Positions 25,225 to 37,699 of a stretch of DNA of 64,000 bases are shown piece after piece. The translations under genes were made by a program, and so were the position numbers. This DNA is from Tomocerus qinae. Taxonomy: Eukaryota > Arthropoda > Collembola > Entomobryomorpha > Tomoceridae. The notes beneath the pieces are model-generated. The model had not been told where the DNA came from. It made no database searches and saw only the letters and a list, made by a program, of their open reading frames with translations. The stretch spans positions 78,740,001-78,804,000 of the forward strand of contig CM034546.1 of NCBI GenBank assembly GCA_020055645.1, read 5' to 3'. How positions within the stretch are numbered: the first letter of the stretch is position 1; every line of letters starts with the position of its first letter.

Positions 25225-26590
25225 CGTGTTATAACAGCATCAGAAGCCTTCTCATTTTGACTTGATGTCAATTGACTATACGTAAATTCATTCATGCTCT
25301 GTTTTTTTAATTAATTTCTATTTTTTAAATGTTAATTAAATACAGTTTGATAGGTAATTCATTTCTCGAAAAGAATAGCTACGGGACCTTTTACTTTTAC
25401 AATAATTATTAATTGTTACTCATGTTAGAACTGTAGAAAATTTCTAGTATTACGTAAAGTAAATCGTCCTGGCCTAATTTCTTTCATTTGAATCACTTCA
25501 AAAAGTATGTATGAGGCTCACGAAATATAAATAAAAATTTCAAAAGTTATTGTTCAGACGGTCAAAGTTTATCCACTTCCTTTCCTATCAACATGGCTGC
25601 ATATTTGTACGACCCATTCTCGCCATGTTAATCGCTAAAATTGTTGACTTGGTCAACGGACTGATTACCTTCTCAATGCTCAATTCTGTCTATGGTAAAT
25701 GGTAACTGAAAAAGTCGAGGTCAAAGCTGTCGTCTGTATATCACGGTTTTTTAAATTAAGCCCTATTCTGATTATCTAGAATTTTTTTCTTGTTTTCTGG
25801 TTTTCCTTGTGTCTCCCGATGAGATTTTACTTTTTTTATTAATTGAAGATTAAGGTTCAGGTATGTTGTAATCCTAAAACTATTAGATATGACAGATTTG
25901 GCTATTAGTCATGAGAATTTACATCCTTGAGAATTATAATCATTATTCTTAGTTTACGGTATACGGTATATGTATTATATATAGGAGAAAAGGCAATGTC
26001 CTGCCCGAGTATGCTTAGTGGTAGTCTCCCAGCCTATCCCACTGAAGAATGAAGATTGCAACTGACAATTGGCATCCCTATAAGAAACTTCTAAATTGTA
26101 AATTACTCTAAGGTTCTGTAAATAAACATTTCACGAGGGTTTTATGTTTCAGCTGTATTATTAACTACACGTGCATCACGTGCATGCATACAAGCTTTTT
26201 TCACTTCGAGTCGGTAGGGATCAAGGACATATAAGTCACAAGTTTTTCGATTTGTTTTCTCCTGTGTATTCAAAATAGATCATTTATTTGTCTCTGTGGT
26301 TTTGGCTTGCCTCTTTCCGATTCACGTCAAATGCCCAAGTAATGTCGGCACTTTCCCTATTGAAGGTTAGCCATGTAAAATTACTGACATTAGTCTCGTT
26401 CCACCTTTTATTTGTTCTAGAAATCTGTTTTGAAAGCTATAGTAATTGCTGCTGACTGCCAGTACGATAAATCATGAAAAAAGTAGATAAAAATGTTGTC
26501 TGAATAACATTTGAGTAGAAATATTTGAGTTCTGTGGAAGCTTTATAAACTTTACCCAATTGTAAATAACTCTACATTGGTCCACATCAT
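25225..26590. other. no gene seen
   Basis: Intergenic. A tRNA-like stretch (GTATGCTTAGTGGTAGTCTC near 26009) may be a SINE remnant. No coding region supported. Confidence 0.45.
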
Positions 26591-26598
26591 ATTCTACC

Positions 26599-28651
26599 AT
26601 GTTTTCAAAGAAATATCTTAGGTGTCTGTCGTTTTCAGTGAGACTGTTGCCCATATGCGGTTTAATGCCGTATACTTGGGATTATAAAAATAATATCACA
26701 AAAAAAATAAATTCAAAATGGATAAGATGGTATTGTAATATTATTCTGTTTGCAATTCTTGGACACACTGTAATTAATATTCTCAGAATGGCTCATGTTC
26801 TGATTGTTCACGGCAGTTTTTCAGGACATTCAGTTGCTTTAGTAATAAATGTATGCTTTATACTAGTGGCATCACTAGCTATACTCATTTTAAAATGCGG
26901 AGTATATTTGATTTATCACAACGATCTCTTTCGGGTGTCAATACTTGAATTTGCAGGTGAGTTTTCGATATATTTGTTCTCGTGTCACACTATTTTGCAT
27001 TCCAAAAGTTATATTATTAATTCATTTACTAAATAAATGCTGGTGGTTTAAATATAGCAAAATACTACAAAAATCCTAAGCTGAACATCACATCAAAATT
27101 CGACAACTTCCTCGTTTGCCTGGGTATTTTTATCTATTGTATCCCCTTCGTTGCTGTTATTTTCTACTACCAAACTCATGATGCAATTTGCTATCTTCCA
27201 AATATATTTCCCAGTAAATATCGTTACCAATACCCAATTATGAAGTTTAGCTATGCCCTGGCAGCCTTTTTTGTTCTACAAGGGGTTCTCAGTTGTGCTT
27301 TGATGCTTCTTTTGAATGGCTGGATGATTTTCTACTGCCTCGTCACAATCTACAACGAAATAAGGTAACGGAACTGAATCAATGGAAATAATTGAATACT
27401 AAATAATTTAGTCAGCATCTGAGATAGTTGATTACTACAGTATGGCCTATTTAAAAGTACTCATGGGAGTTTCGATATATAAGGAATATATGGCTATATT
27501 TTACTACAGAGTAATTTTCCTTACAAATTTTTGTCAATAAGTAATGTTCAATAAGTTGTCTTTTAAGTTGCAAGTTGTAATGAATAAAGGCAATCGTTAA
27601 TCTTAGCGTCAGTTTAAATTTGCATCAAAAAAGTAAGGCCCGATGAGACGACCATTTGGCATATCCGCCCAACAGCCTAACCAAATCATGAATTTTGGTG
27701 TGATTTGGTTTTGGATAAGATTTTGTGTATACTGGTGTGGTGTGTATACATCTTACTCTTGAGCTTGTCGATTTTCCATTAGTTTGTACAGTAAAACAGC
27801 CATAAAATAGTCCTTATATATGGAAACTCCTATGAGTACTTTTTAGTGTGGCATACTGTAAGACAAGCACGTATCGAGTAGGGGCGGGGCGGGGCTCAGC
27901 GCTCCCACTAAATCTAAGAAATGTTTTCAATACATGCCAAAAGTTGAAAATATATTTCGTCGCGCGAATATGTCCTGTTTTTAGCCATTAATTTTGGTTA
28001 CCCTTGACCAAATTTCTAGATACGTGCCTGATTATAATATGTTTACATCTACGTCCATCAAGACATTAAAATTTCAATAAATTTATAATTTCATTTTGCA
28101 ATTTTATATTTCTTGCTTTTACAATCAGTGAACTATATTTTTATGCAAATTAAAACAGATGCGAGAAAAAATCGTGGATTACTAAGGACTCAGCGCGAGA
28201 AATTGATCATGTAGTGAACATCGTAAGAACACATCAGATAATTTTTAAGGTGTACGATGAAGCATTTCGGTACTATTTTGTTCCTTTAAGGTCATTGTTA
28301 ACTCGAACAATTCTAATTACTAATTATATACTCATTACTTCATTCTCTAAACTGGGTGAGGTTGAAAAATTATTGTTCTTAACTGTTATAATTGGCTGCT
28401 TAGTATCTTGGTTAGGAGTTGTTGTTGCTTGTTCCCAGTTGCACAGTGCAAGCAAGGGATGTAGGAAATCCTGGAAATTTTACTCCACACCACGCAACAA
28501 AATAATGGAAAAGTATACTCGTAGATTCTATTTATCGTGGAAACCAATTAAAATTAAGATAGGCGATGTTTCCTCAATGACAAAGAAAACAATACCTTCG
28601 TTCATTCTAATGTTATGCAGAGCAACGACAAAAATGCTTATGGCTAAATAA
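26599..28651 (+). CDS. 7-TM chemoreceptor, gustatory/odorant-receptor-like
   Basis: Exons 26599-26956, 27058-27364 and 28159-28651 (phases 1 and 2) total 385 residues, the usual GR length. Helices: IILFAILGHTVINILRMAHV, VALVINVCFILVASLAILIL, FLVCLGIFIYCIPFVAVIFY, YALAAFFVLQGVLSCALMLL followed by WMIFYCLVTIYNEIR, then LITSFSKL and FLTVIIGCLVSWLGVVVA, with a last amphipathic segment ending SFILMLCRATTKMLMAK. Intron 2 contains a CAAGCACGTATC MITE. A decayed relative lies at 34452-35327. It belongs to a different subgroup from the two minus-strand receptors in this window. AATAAA overlaps the stop codon. Ligand unknown. Confidence 0.72.
27864..28030. mobile_element. MITE, CA(A/G)GCACGTATC family, in a receptor intron
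   Basis: Left end CAAGCACGTATCGAGTAGGGG and right end CTAGATACGTGCCTG form imperfect inverted repeats. Same family as 38512-38693 and 47525-47667. No clear target duplication at this copy. Confidence 0.75.
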
Positions 28652-28659
28652 ATGTAAAA

Positions 28660-30440
28660 ACATTCAATGGGATGCTATAGCCATAGCTATAGATTACCAC
28701 CCTTGGAAATCCATATTATTTTATTGGCCAATAACCTATCATGCAGAAAAACTAATAAGTACAATAATATCCACGACTCTGTATCAATCAATATATAATT
28801 TTGTGTATTGAAGCAATTTAACTAAAATAAATCATGTTTTTTACTAAAAGAAAATAATTACAAATTTAATTTGACTTATAATTGCATTCCCGTAGATTTG
28901 TATTTAAGTAATTATTTTTTAGGTGCGAAACGTATTCTGAAATTATCAGACCAACGTAACATTAGAAATGTACAATTTCTATGCTATATTATTATTTTAA
29001 TTCCCATTTGGAGACATAATTGAGATTGAGAGGGGACTTCTTCCAAACATGTTCGGTTAGTTGGCAAAATAGTAGGCCATAGTAGCCAGTCCTAATATTA
29101 TAATTTGCTAGCTAATAGCGTATACACGTGGCACATGTTCAAACCGTCCATTAATTTCAAGAAAAGCAAAATTATATGTTTCAAATAATAAGGAGTATAT
29201 TGTCAAGATTTACTACCAAAAATAATTGCACTGTCGTTTTTCCGGATGCAGTTTCAGATATACTTTATACTCGTTTATTTTATAGCCATTTCACAATAAT
29301 TAAACTTTTATCATTTCTTGTGACCTCACGTTTTACTGCACAATTTCTATAAAGGAGCAGTTGTTTAGTTTAATAAACAAAATAACCTGTTGCATGACTA
29401 ATGACTGACTTTGAACACGAGAATGCAGTTACTGGGTATTATTTTAGTAACCACTAATTTCATGCACATGCATGTTTTCTAGTTGGCTATGTTTATTATT
29501 TTTGTTATGCTAAGAAATGATGTGTTTTACAAAAATTGAAGTTTTGTCAGCGAAATATTTAACATTGAGGCATTTGATTCCAGGAAAAACTGATACCCAC
29601 TCATTGGAAGTGTATTATGGTAGACTGACGGCGAACGAACGTAATCTGACTGAGAGACTGAGAACGATAACGATCTGTCTACCCATTCGACATAGGTATA
29701 CTGGGATATCATGACCATCTAGTTCTAAAGTTCAGGCCATCGGGTTTACGTCCGACTGAATCATCTTTCCTTACAAATTTAATGGATCTGTATGATAGTA
29801 TCCATATGATGATGTAGTAATAAATAAATTTAATTCACACCACAACGCTCTTTACTTAAATATCGTAATATTTTGTATTTATAAAATTAGTAATTATTTA
29901 CCTAAAAGAAATTATAACTGATCTCTATGCATACGTTTGGCCTGCCGTTTGTAGCTTATCGTGGAATGTTGTCGGTTAAGTATTTGTTTGCCTATAAGTG
30001 TATCTAATGTAAGCGTAACTTTACTATACCTATAGAGGACAGTCTCCAATTTTGGCCTTTTTTGGAAAAAAAACTTTTCTCTCAGATTTAGGAGGGGGCT
30101 GTGCCCCCTCAGGCCCCTACTGGTTACGTATTTGCTATTCATAGTAGTAAGTTAAAAATGATAGCGAAACAAAATTCTTAAAAACGTTTGGAATCAAAAT
30201 GGATAGAATTTTTGCAAATACAGACATTAGATGAGCTTAAAAGCATTATAGTTTGCGTAATCCCCCAAATGCATGATTATCTTTCAACAGGAAACCTATC
30301 CTATTAATTTCGATAATCATATAGAAAGGAATGAGAGTAAACGAAATTACTGATTGGACCGAATTGCATTATTGATGGTACCATGTGGAATTCAAGGAGA
30401 GAAATATGAGATAGTTATGCTATGCATTGCTCACTGTTAT
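28660..30440. other. no gene seen
   Basis: AT-rich intergenic DNA. 30040-30130 contains a degenerate piece of the CAAGCACGTATC MITE family (GCCCCCTC around GGGGGCTGTGCCCCC, then CTGGTTACGTATTTG). Short ORFs at 29.5-30.1 kb look non-coding. Confidence 0.45.
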
Positions 30441-30444
30441 TAAA

Positions 30445-30670
30445 TACTAGTGAACCCAGCTAAGGGGCGAACCTGGCACTCAGAGAAATTAAGCAGGCCA
30501 CCCATCATAGTAATAAAAACAATTCCGGTTCAAATGGAAAAGTTCGTAAACCAAAATAATAACTGTAAATCGTAGTGTCCAATACAGAGAATAATAAAAT
30601 ATTATTTTATTAAACACCCCAGATCTTTAAAATCAGAAAAATATGATTCCGGGATTTTGGAAAACGAATT
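30445..30670. repeat. dispersed repeat shared with 60911-61130
   Basis: Both begin CTAGTGAACCCAGCTAA and share CCACCCATCA, GTAAAAACAATTCCGG-like, AATAATAACTGTA and a C-rich tail. Non-coding; type not identified. Confidence 0.75.
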
Positions 30671-30774
30671 ATCTTCTTTAGCTAATTATTTCCATTCAAT
30701 CACCAATACTATCATCTTATGTGAATTCGTATTATTGTTCTGATGTTATAATAATATGAAACAACTCATTCCGT

Positions 30775-31165
30775 TGGTTTAGAGGGAGGGGCATGCGCAT
30801 TTTACTTTTGTGCTTTCAAGGAACGTGCATATATTATGTTGATAGTTGATGGGAGGAGGCAATGTCCAAAAGAGCTACAGCTAGCACTTGCGCCATACTT
30901 GAGAGAGGAGGTTTTACGTTACGTAATATATGCAGGTTTCCTAAGCTCTCCTACCAAGACATAAATAGTCAGGTATTAGTGCGATTATATATATAATAAA
31001 AAACTAGTAGCCCCCAGCATGAGTGACTCGATTTCGAAAGATAGGCATCCAACATAATCATGTGTATCGGTTAATTTCGAAATACTTTTAAATTTAGCCC
31101 GTGGTAGGATTATTGTTATGCATACGCGCTTGCGCATTGCAACAAAAAGCCGCAAAGTCCAAGAG
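30775..31165. repeat. dispersed repeat (member 2)
   Basis: Inverted relative to 14627-14965. The distal part, with GCGCTTGCGCATTGCAACAAAAAGC, matches a block near 17700. Confidence 0.6.
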
Positions 31166-31174
31166 ACATGGATA

Positions 31175-31310
31175 TGTTGTAGTCTGGGAGGGAAAGTAGA
31201 CTGGGAGGGATATAATGTCCCTCTCTGACTAGACTGGGAGGGATAGCTCTGTTCTGTACCGCTAGCGGTCCCGAACCATGAGGTTTCAGTCTGGGAGGGA
31301 TATGTCGTAA
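31175..31310 (+). repeat. short direct repeats of CTGGGAGGGA
   Basis: Four copies of (A)GTCTGGGAGGGA or GACTGGGAGGGATA within 135 bp, three of them preceded by TAGA or CAGT. Non-coding. Confidence 0.6.
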
Positions 31311-31521
31311 AGGATTGATATGAATGATTCTATGTGTATAAGTGCCACAAATAACGCAGATTTTAGGTTACTCTTACATTTTTTATTCATTGTAATCATT
31401 ATAATTTTCTATAATATTCATAAATATTAAGTATATTGCACTTTTTGTATCAGTCATAATTAAATCATAAATTATTAAGTCAAGATTTGCAGTCGTATAG
31501 AAGTTAAGTAAATAGATTACA

Positions 31522-31843
31522 TGGAACGACTCCTACGAGGGAATCACTCCTAAAAGACTTTACTCCTAAAGGACTCCTACAGCCAGCTAATACTATGTCC
31601 AATGCAGCTTCATCATGCAATAACAGCTTAAGATTGTCTTAACAGTTAATTAACATTAAAGTTACTGAAAATTAAACTGATTTGTAAACCAATCGAATAG
31701 TCGTGGTTAGATGTGGTATAAAGGGCAACTCTAAAATAATCAAAAACAATCAGTTAATATATTGCATTGGAGGAAGAAGCACTTTTTAGGAATCCTTTAG
31801 GAGTAAAGTCTTTTAGGAGTGATTCCCTCGTAGGAATCGGTCC
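31522..31843. mobile_element. young-looking MITE with arms of about 50 bp
   Basis: The inverted arms (left 31527-31577, right 31789-31838) are almost identical: CTACGAGGGAATCACTCC, then AAAGACTTTACTCCTAAAGGA at the left, mirrored at the right. The interior (about 210 bp) is AT-rich and non-coding. Near identity of the arms suggests recent activity. Target duplication not resolved. Confidence 0.8.
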
Positions 31844-32182
31844 CTGACAGCAAGTAAATACAATTACTTAAATTCATTCACATTCACTCATTCAATTAAT
31901 ATATTATGGTTTTGTTCTCTTTTAAATACCAAAGCCACATGACAAACCATTGTATCAGGAGATGTGGTTTGTTACATTATCGCAGCAATGATAAAATGGC
32001 TTGTTACGTTGTAATGTTAAGCAGACGATATATTATAATGGTTTCTACGTGGCACGCAATGATATCATGAAATCATAAAATCATGAAACATGAAGAACTG
32101 CAAAAGGTACTTACAAGTTAAAATTTTCTAAAGTTTTCCCAATTTTTAGTGCGGACATTTTAAGGCTTATTACAAATAGATA

Positions 32183-33852
32183 CTACACATAAAAATATTT
32201 ACCAAAGTTACAATATTGATACGTAGAATTAATTTGATCGGATATTCTTAATACAATTTTGTCAGCAAACCTCAATGCTGAATGTTCTGTAATCAAGTGT
32301 GGTATTTTATCAATAGACTTTCTGTAATGGTGAGAATATGCAATATTTTCCGGAACTTTCATCGACATAGTTTCTGCAATGCTTTTTACAATTACGTGGC
32401 CCCCGACTTCAACAACTTTATCGGGTAATAAAATAAACTTTGACCTGCAATGAAATATTATTTGTATTCCTTTGATTACAGACATTGACTATCATTCTAT
32501 TTTGATTTAATTACTGTTTACCATAATAAGATTGTGTTGGTGTATGTATATGTAGCGATATTTGAACTTACCGTTCTTCGTAGCGCTGGAGATCCCGTTG
32601 TCGAAAAGGCTTAGAAATTTGAAGTATACTAGAATTTATTGTGCCTCGTGAAATTTTAATTTGATTAAATGCTCGAGTTTCCGTTTTTGGTGGTTTAAAA
32701 TCCACCGAATCTATGGTGCGGAAAAAATATCCATGACGAAAATGGTATCCTGATATTTCATCCGATGATATTTGATGATTTGAATAATAAATATTTAATT
32801 TTCGAATCATTTCTGGGTAATCATTTGCAAATGACTGATATGGAACTATAAATTCATCGAAATCCACCATGACTAAATATTTTGAGATTCCTTTGTGTCT
32901 ATGAAGACAATCATGCAGAGCAATGAACATCGCCTTCGTTCGAATTTCATTTTGGGCTGCAGACATGTTGTAAGGGCATGTCCAAGGCAGAACTTCGATC
33001 ATATCCCCATAACCTTTTATTAAACAAGATGTTGCAGGACCTATTGATATATTGTAGAATGTAAATTTTTCTACGCCCATCATTTTGTAAAATTCAATGA
33101 ATTCAGCAAATCTGAGAGGTTCTTCATACTCATAAGTAGGTTTAACACAGACACTGAAATTGTATCTTCTTTGGTATCCATTTTTGTATATTATTCTTAA
33201 AATATTCGTCCTGTTTTTCCCATCTATTTTAATTAACTGAGATTCGAATACGGACACAAATTTTGGCCGCTGCTCGGAAACATTGCAAATTATGTAATAG
33301 GGTCTGTCAAAGAAATTTAATTTTTAATTATTTTTTCTTCATTTTGTGTACTTGAACGAATTGGTCTTCGGATTTGAAAGTAACTAACTAAACTTACAAA
33401 TAAATGTTATATGTTCTACTATCATGGCTCAAAGGCATCAATGTTGCGTTTACATCAAAATAGGAATTCCCATACAATTCTGAATAAAATCGGCAAGATA
33501 GGGGACTTTGGAACATCATTTTCAGACCTGATATAATCGTCACATATCCTTTCGATGTATTGCCACTGCAAAAAACATTTATTAATCAATGACAATATTG
33601 TCAAGTTATTTTTTAATTATCTTACGTGTCCTTATAAAAATAGGCTGAGTAAACGTATGTCTTGTAAGGTCCGTTTCCTATTTTTTGAAAATCCACAAAT
33701 AGTTTGCTATTTAAAACACTTTTTGGTTTTGAAACTTCTCGAAAGATGAACACAAAAATGTAATAACGAAAGTTATGCAAGATAAACACAACTGCCAAAA
33801 TGAAAAACATGAAATAGATTTTTCTGCATTTAATTGTTGTAGGAAATCTCAT
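32183..33852 (-). CDS. GT92 (DUF23) family glycosyltransferase
   Basis: Exons 33626-33852, 33398-33565, 32572-33303 and 32183-32444, all with phase-2 junctions, give 462 residues. The N-terminus is a type II signal anchor (IYFMFFILAVVFILHNF at about 12-28) that would place the enzyme in the Golgi lumen. The middle exon holds the GT92 signature: FSVCVKPTY, AEFIEFYKMMGVEKFTFYN, then IEVLPW and the metal/nucleotide-sugar motif LVMVDFDEFIVP with DFDE at about 279-282. GT92 enzymes transfer galactose (for example to fucose on N-glycan cores in nematodes); the acceptor here is unknown. Late residues include NIAYSHHYRKS. No frameshift; looks functional. Confidence 0.87.
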
Positions 33853-33859
33853 TTTTGTT

Positions 33860-34440
33860 AAGCTGTCAACCGAACGATACTACATTAGTAATTTATGTTT
33901 ATCTAAAATCCAACTTTTGTACGAAATCATAGCTTGTAAATACACAGCTTCCGTCACAAAATGATAAAAAACTTTTCTCAATTTTTCTCGCTCGCTGAAG
34001 TTAGTAGTTAGAAATTAGAAGAGTTATTCGTTTTTTAAGTAGGTTTATTTATTTATTTTACGCTCCGGAAGTGTTTTTAACAATGCCAAATAAAACATGT
34101 AAGCTTTTATACGTATAATCTTCATTACGAGAGCAATAATATTGGTTTGAATATATCGTTCAATGTTTTCATTGATAATTTTCGTTGTCGCTCGGGCAGT
34201 GGCTCATAGAGTGAATTGTAAATCTGTTTCATATGTGACTCTGAGTTATTTCGGTTAAGAAGTGAAGCTCAGGCTCAGACTTACCACGCCAACTTTACAC
34301 ATTAATTTAATTTTTAAATACAATTTTGACAATCTAAGTAAACAAATTAATCTTTAATATATCACGGCTTCAAAGACAACTAAATTCATTAAAAGAAAAG
34401 TTTCCCATGATCCACAACATTTGTATTTTAAGGTGAGTCT
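33860..34440. other. upstream region of the GT92 gene; no other gene seen
   Basis: AT-rich, short, no convincing ORF. Confidence 0.45.
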
Positions 34441-34451
34441 AAATACTGAAT

Positions 34452-35327
34452 TCCATTTGTCAACTTTATTTTTTACTAAGGTATCAAACACAAGAAGAAA
34501 TCACATATCTACCTAATATCATCCCAAAGTAGTACCGTTATCAATATTTCTATTCCATATTTAAATTTGTCTACATATTGGTCAACACGAGTGCCCTTTG
34601 CGGAATTCTTAGTTTTATTTTAATGGTTTTGCTAAATGCCTGGATTACTGCATTTTGCTTTCACATAATTTATAGAGAAATAAGGTAAATGTAAATCAAA
34701 CAAAAATTATTAATTTTATTTGTTTCACAATCATTGTATTGTAAGTACCTTTATAGCTTCTTAGGCTGGAGACACCAAAACAGTTATTTTTTTCGAAAAT
34801 CATGTTCATTCTGCAATTAAATTAATTTAAGGCTGGATTTAGGTATAAACAAAAGTCAAGAATGACAAAAGAATCCGCACGCACGGCGACATATCAATTC
34901 CGTCATAAATATCGTCAGATCTCACCAAATATTTTTGAAAGTGGTTGAAGAAGCTTTCCGCAACTTTTTTGTACCTTTAAGGTTGTATGCGACAAGAGCA
35001 ATTTTATGTTAATATCTTCATTTTCTAATCTTAGTAATGTGGAAAAACTATCGTTTGCAATCCTGGGTATTGTTATTCTAGTTAGCTGGTTAGAAGTTTG
35101 GTTGCTTGTGCAAATGTACACAATGTTTGCAAGCGCTGTAAGAAGTCCTGGACATTTTACTCTAATTCTAATCCACGAGCCGAATTGTATATGTTAGTAA
35201 ATTCTGCTTATCGTGGCAACCACTGTTGCTGAAAATTGGTGACACTTCTGCGATGACTAAGAAAACAGTTCTAAAATTCATTCTAATGATCTACCGAGCT
35301 ACAATGAAAATGCTTATTGCGAGATGA
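34452..35327 (+). pseudogene. decayed chemoreceptor, relative of 26599-28651
   Basis: Exon-by-exon match to the upstream receptor. The segment with YLPNIIPK-stop-YRYQYFY has an in-frame TAG where the intact gene reads YLPNIFPSKYRYQY. It continues to NAWITAFCF and the conserved donor after YREIR (34685). The last exon matches from TKESA, but a four-base duplication (GCAC GCAC near 34876) shifts the frame. INIVRSHQIFLKVVEEAFRN follows in the new frame, a second shift occurs near 35008, and the end again matches (KIGDTSAMTKKT, then MKMLIAR). The first exon is missing. At least three independent lesions make this a pseudogene. Confidence 0.85.
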
Positions 35328-35500
35328 ATTATGATAATGAAAATATTTATTCTGAAATAGAATAAAAATGTTAAGGGATAATAACCAGTTATTTCATTAT
35401 TTATGCTAGCTTCCATGTAATCATAAATATACTTTGGTACGTAGTCTCCATGAGATATGTCACATAAAATGTTTCTAAAAGATTATCCCTACATTAATTT

Positions 35501-35583
35501 TTGGACCAAATTGGACTAAATTGGACTGAATTGGACCACATTAGACTGAATTGGACCAAATTGGACTGAATTGGACCAAATTG
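35501..35583. repeat. 10/20-bp minisatellite, left fragment
   Basis: Alternating GGACCAAATT and GGACTGAATT units, separated from the main array by the repeat at 35584-36120. Confidence 0.85.
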
Positions 35584-36120
35584 TGTGTGTTAAGGGGAGA
35601 GTAAAGCTATGCTACCGCTCAAGCCGCGAGGGCTTACTTGCAGTGACTCCCGGAACAACTTTACTAAGTGTACAGACTTACACGAAGAGACTTAGTGAAG
35701 AGTACTGAAGCATGAGACGGAACGACTCAACACTGTCCCGCAACTCGATCTGGTGAGCAGGCAGAGAGGGACCGGGACATGTAAGCCGACCACCAGTGAC
35801 CGCAGGCAAATCACTTATGACAGTCTACTTCAACCCACCTTATCCCCTCATGTGCATCCCATTGTCCAGACTTGTGCTAGGGAGAACTCGTAGCACGTAT
35901 ACAGACCAACAGAACAATCCATACACTACAGACAGGGCATTGATAGATAATCATATATTCACTAAGATAGGCAAATCAATGCTAATAACGAATATACGCA
36001 ATGACAGCTTCTCCCAGCTCCAGACTACTACTTTATAGACCTGAGGCGCTCCAGAGATTCGAAATCCAGACCTCAGCCTGAGAAGCGGCTGTTTAGACCA
36101 CTAGACAGACCTGTACGCCT
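35584..36120 (-). repeat. dispersed element with tRNA-like head, splitting the 10-bp array
   Basis: On the minus strand the end at about 36115-36040 reads like a tRNA-derived SINE head: GTCTAGTGGTCTAAACAGC (A-box-like), then GGTCTGGATTTCGAATCTC (B-box-like). The opposite end shares the TACACGAAGAGACTTAG block and flank with the repeat at 7676-8010. No protein is encoded by the interior ORF at 35796-36038. Confidence 0.55.
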
Positions 36121-37699
36121 GGTCCAAATTGTACTGAATTGGACCAAATCGGACTGAATTGGACCAAATCGGACTGAATTGGACCAAATCGGACTGAATT
36201 GGACCAAATCGGACTGAATTGGACCAAATCGGACTGAATTGGACCAAATTAGACTGATTTGGACCAAATTAGACTGATTTGGACCAAATTAGACCGATTT
36301 GGACCAAATCGGACTGAATTGGACCAAATTAGACTGATTTGGACCAAATTGGACTGAATTGGACCAAATTAGACTGATTTGGACCAAATCGGACTGAATT
36401 GGACCAAATTAGACTGATTTGGACCAAATTGGACTGAATTAGACCAAATTGGACTGAATTAGACCAAATTGGACTGAATTAGACCAAATTGGTCTGAATT
36501 GGACCAAATTAGACTGAATTGGTCCAAATTGGACTGAATTGGACCAAATTGGATTGAATTGGTCCAAATTGGACTGAATTAGACCAAATTAGACTGATTT
36601 GGACCAAATTGGACTGAATTAGACCAAATTGGTCTGAATTAGACTCTTTTGGACCAAATTAGACTAAATTGGACCAAATTGGACTGAATTGGTCCAAATT
36701 GGACTGAATTGGTCTAAATTGGACTGAATTGGTCTAAATTGGACTGAATTAGACTGATTTGGACCAAATTGGACTGAATTAGACCAAATTGGACTGAATT
36801 AGACCAAATTGGACTGAATTAGACCAAATTGGACTGAATTAGTCCAAATTTTACTGAATTGGACCAAATAGGACTGAATTAGACCAAATTGGATTGAATT
36901 GGTCCAAATTGGACTGAATTAGACCAAATTGGACTGAATTGGTCCAAATTGGACTGAATTAGGCCAAATTGAACTGAATTAGACCAAATTGGTCTGAATT
37001 AGACCAAATTGAACTGAATTAGACCAAATTGGTATGAATTAGACTCTTTTGGACCAAATTAGACTGATTTGGACCAAATCGGACTGATTTGGACCAAATT
37101 AGACTGATTTGGACCAAATTGGACTGATTTGGACCAAATTGGACTGAATTGGACCAAATTGGACTGAATTGGACCAAATTAGACTGATTTGGACCAAATC
37201 GGACTGAATTGGACCAAATTAGACTGATTTGGACCTAATTGGACTGAATTAGACCAAATTGGACTGAATTAGACCAAATTGGACTGAATTGGTCCAAATT
37301 TTACTGAATTGGACCATATAGGACTGAATTGGTCCAAATTGGACTGAATTGGACCAAATAGGATTGATTTGGACCAAATAGGATTGATTTGGTCCAAATT
37401 GGACTGAATTAGACCAAATTGGACTGAATTGGTCCAAATTGGACTGAATTAGACTAAATTGAACTGAATTAGACCAAATTGGTCTGAATTAGACTCTTTT
37501 GGACCAAATTAGACTAAATTGGACCAAATTGGACTGAATTGGTCCAAATTGGACTGAATTGGTCTAAATTGGACTGAATTGGTCCAAATTGGACTGAATT
37601 GGACCAAATTGGACCAAATTGGACTGAATTGGACCAAATTGGACCAAATTGGACCAAATTGGACTGAATTGGACCAAATTGGACCAAATTGGATTGATT
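36121..37699. repeat. 10/20-bp minisatellite, main array (about 1.6 kb)
   Basis: About 79 units of 20 bp built from two 10-mers, GGACCAAATT and GGACTGAATT, with frequent substitutions (AGAC, GGTC, GATTT). Higher-order repeats of about 100-200 bp recur, marked by the insert ACTCTTTTGG at about 36641, 37042 and 37492. The A/T tracts recur every 10 bp. Short ORFs on the minus strand (VQFGPIQSN-like) are by-products. Confidence 0.95.

Noticed and set aside
35796..36038. 80-codon plus ORF in the repeat that splits the 10-bp array
   Set aside because: It lies in a tRNA-headed dispersed repeat and the related repeat at 7.7-8.0 kb does not keep the frame.
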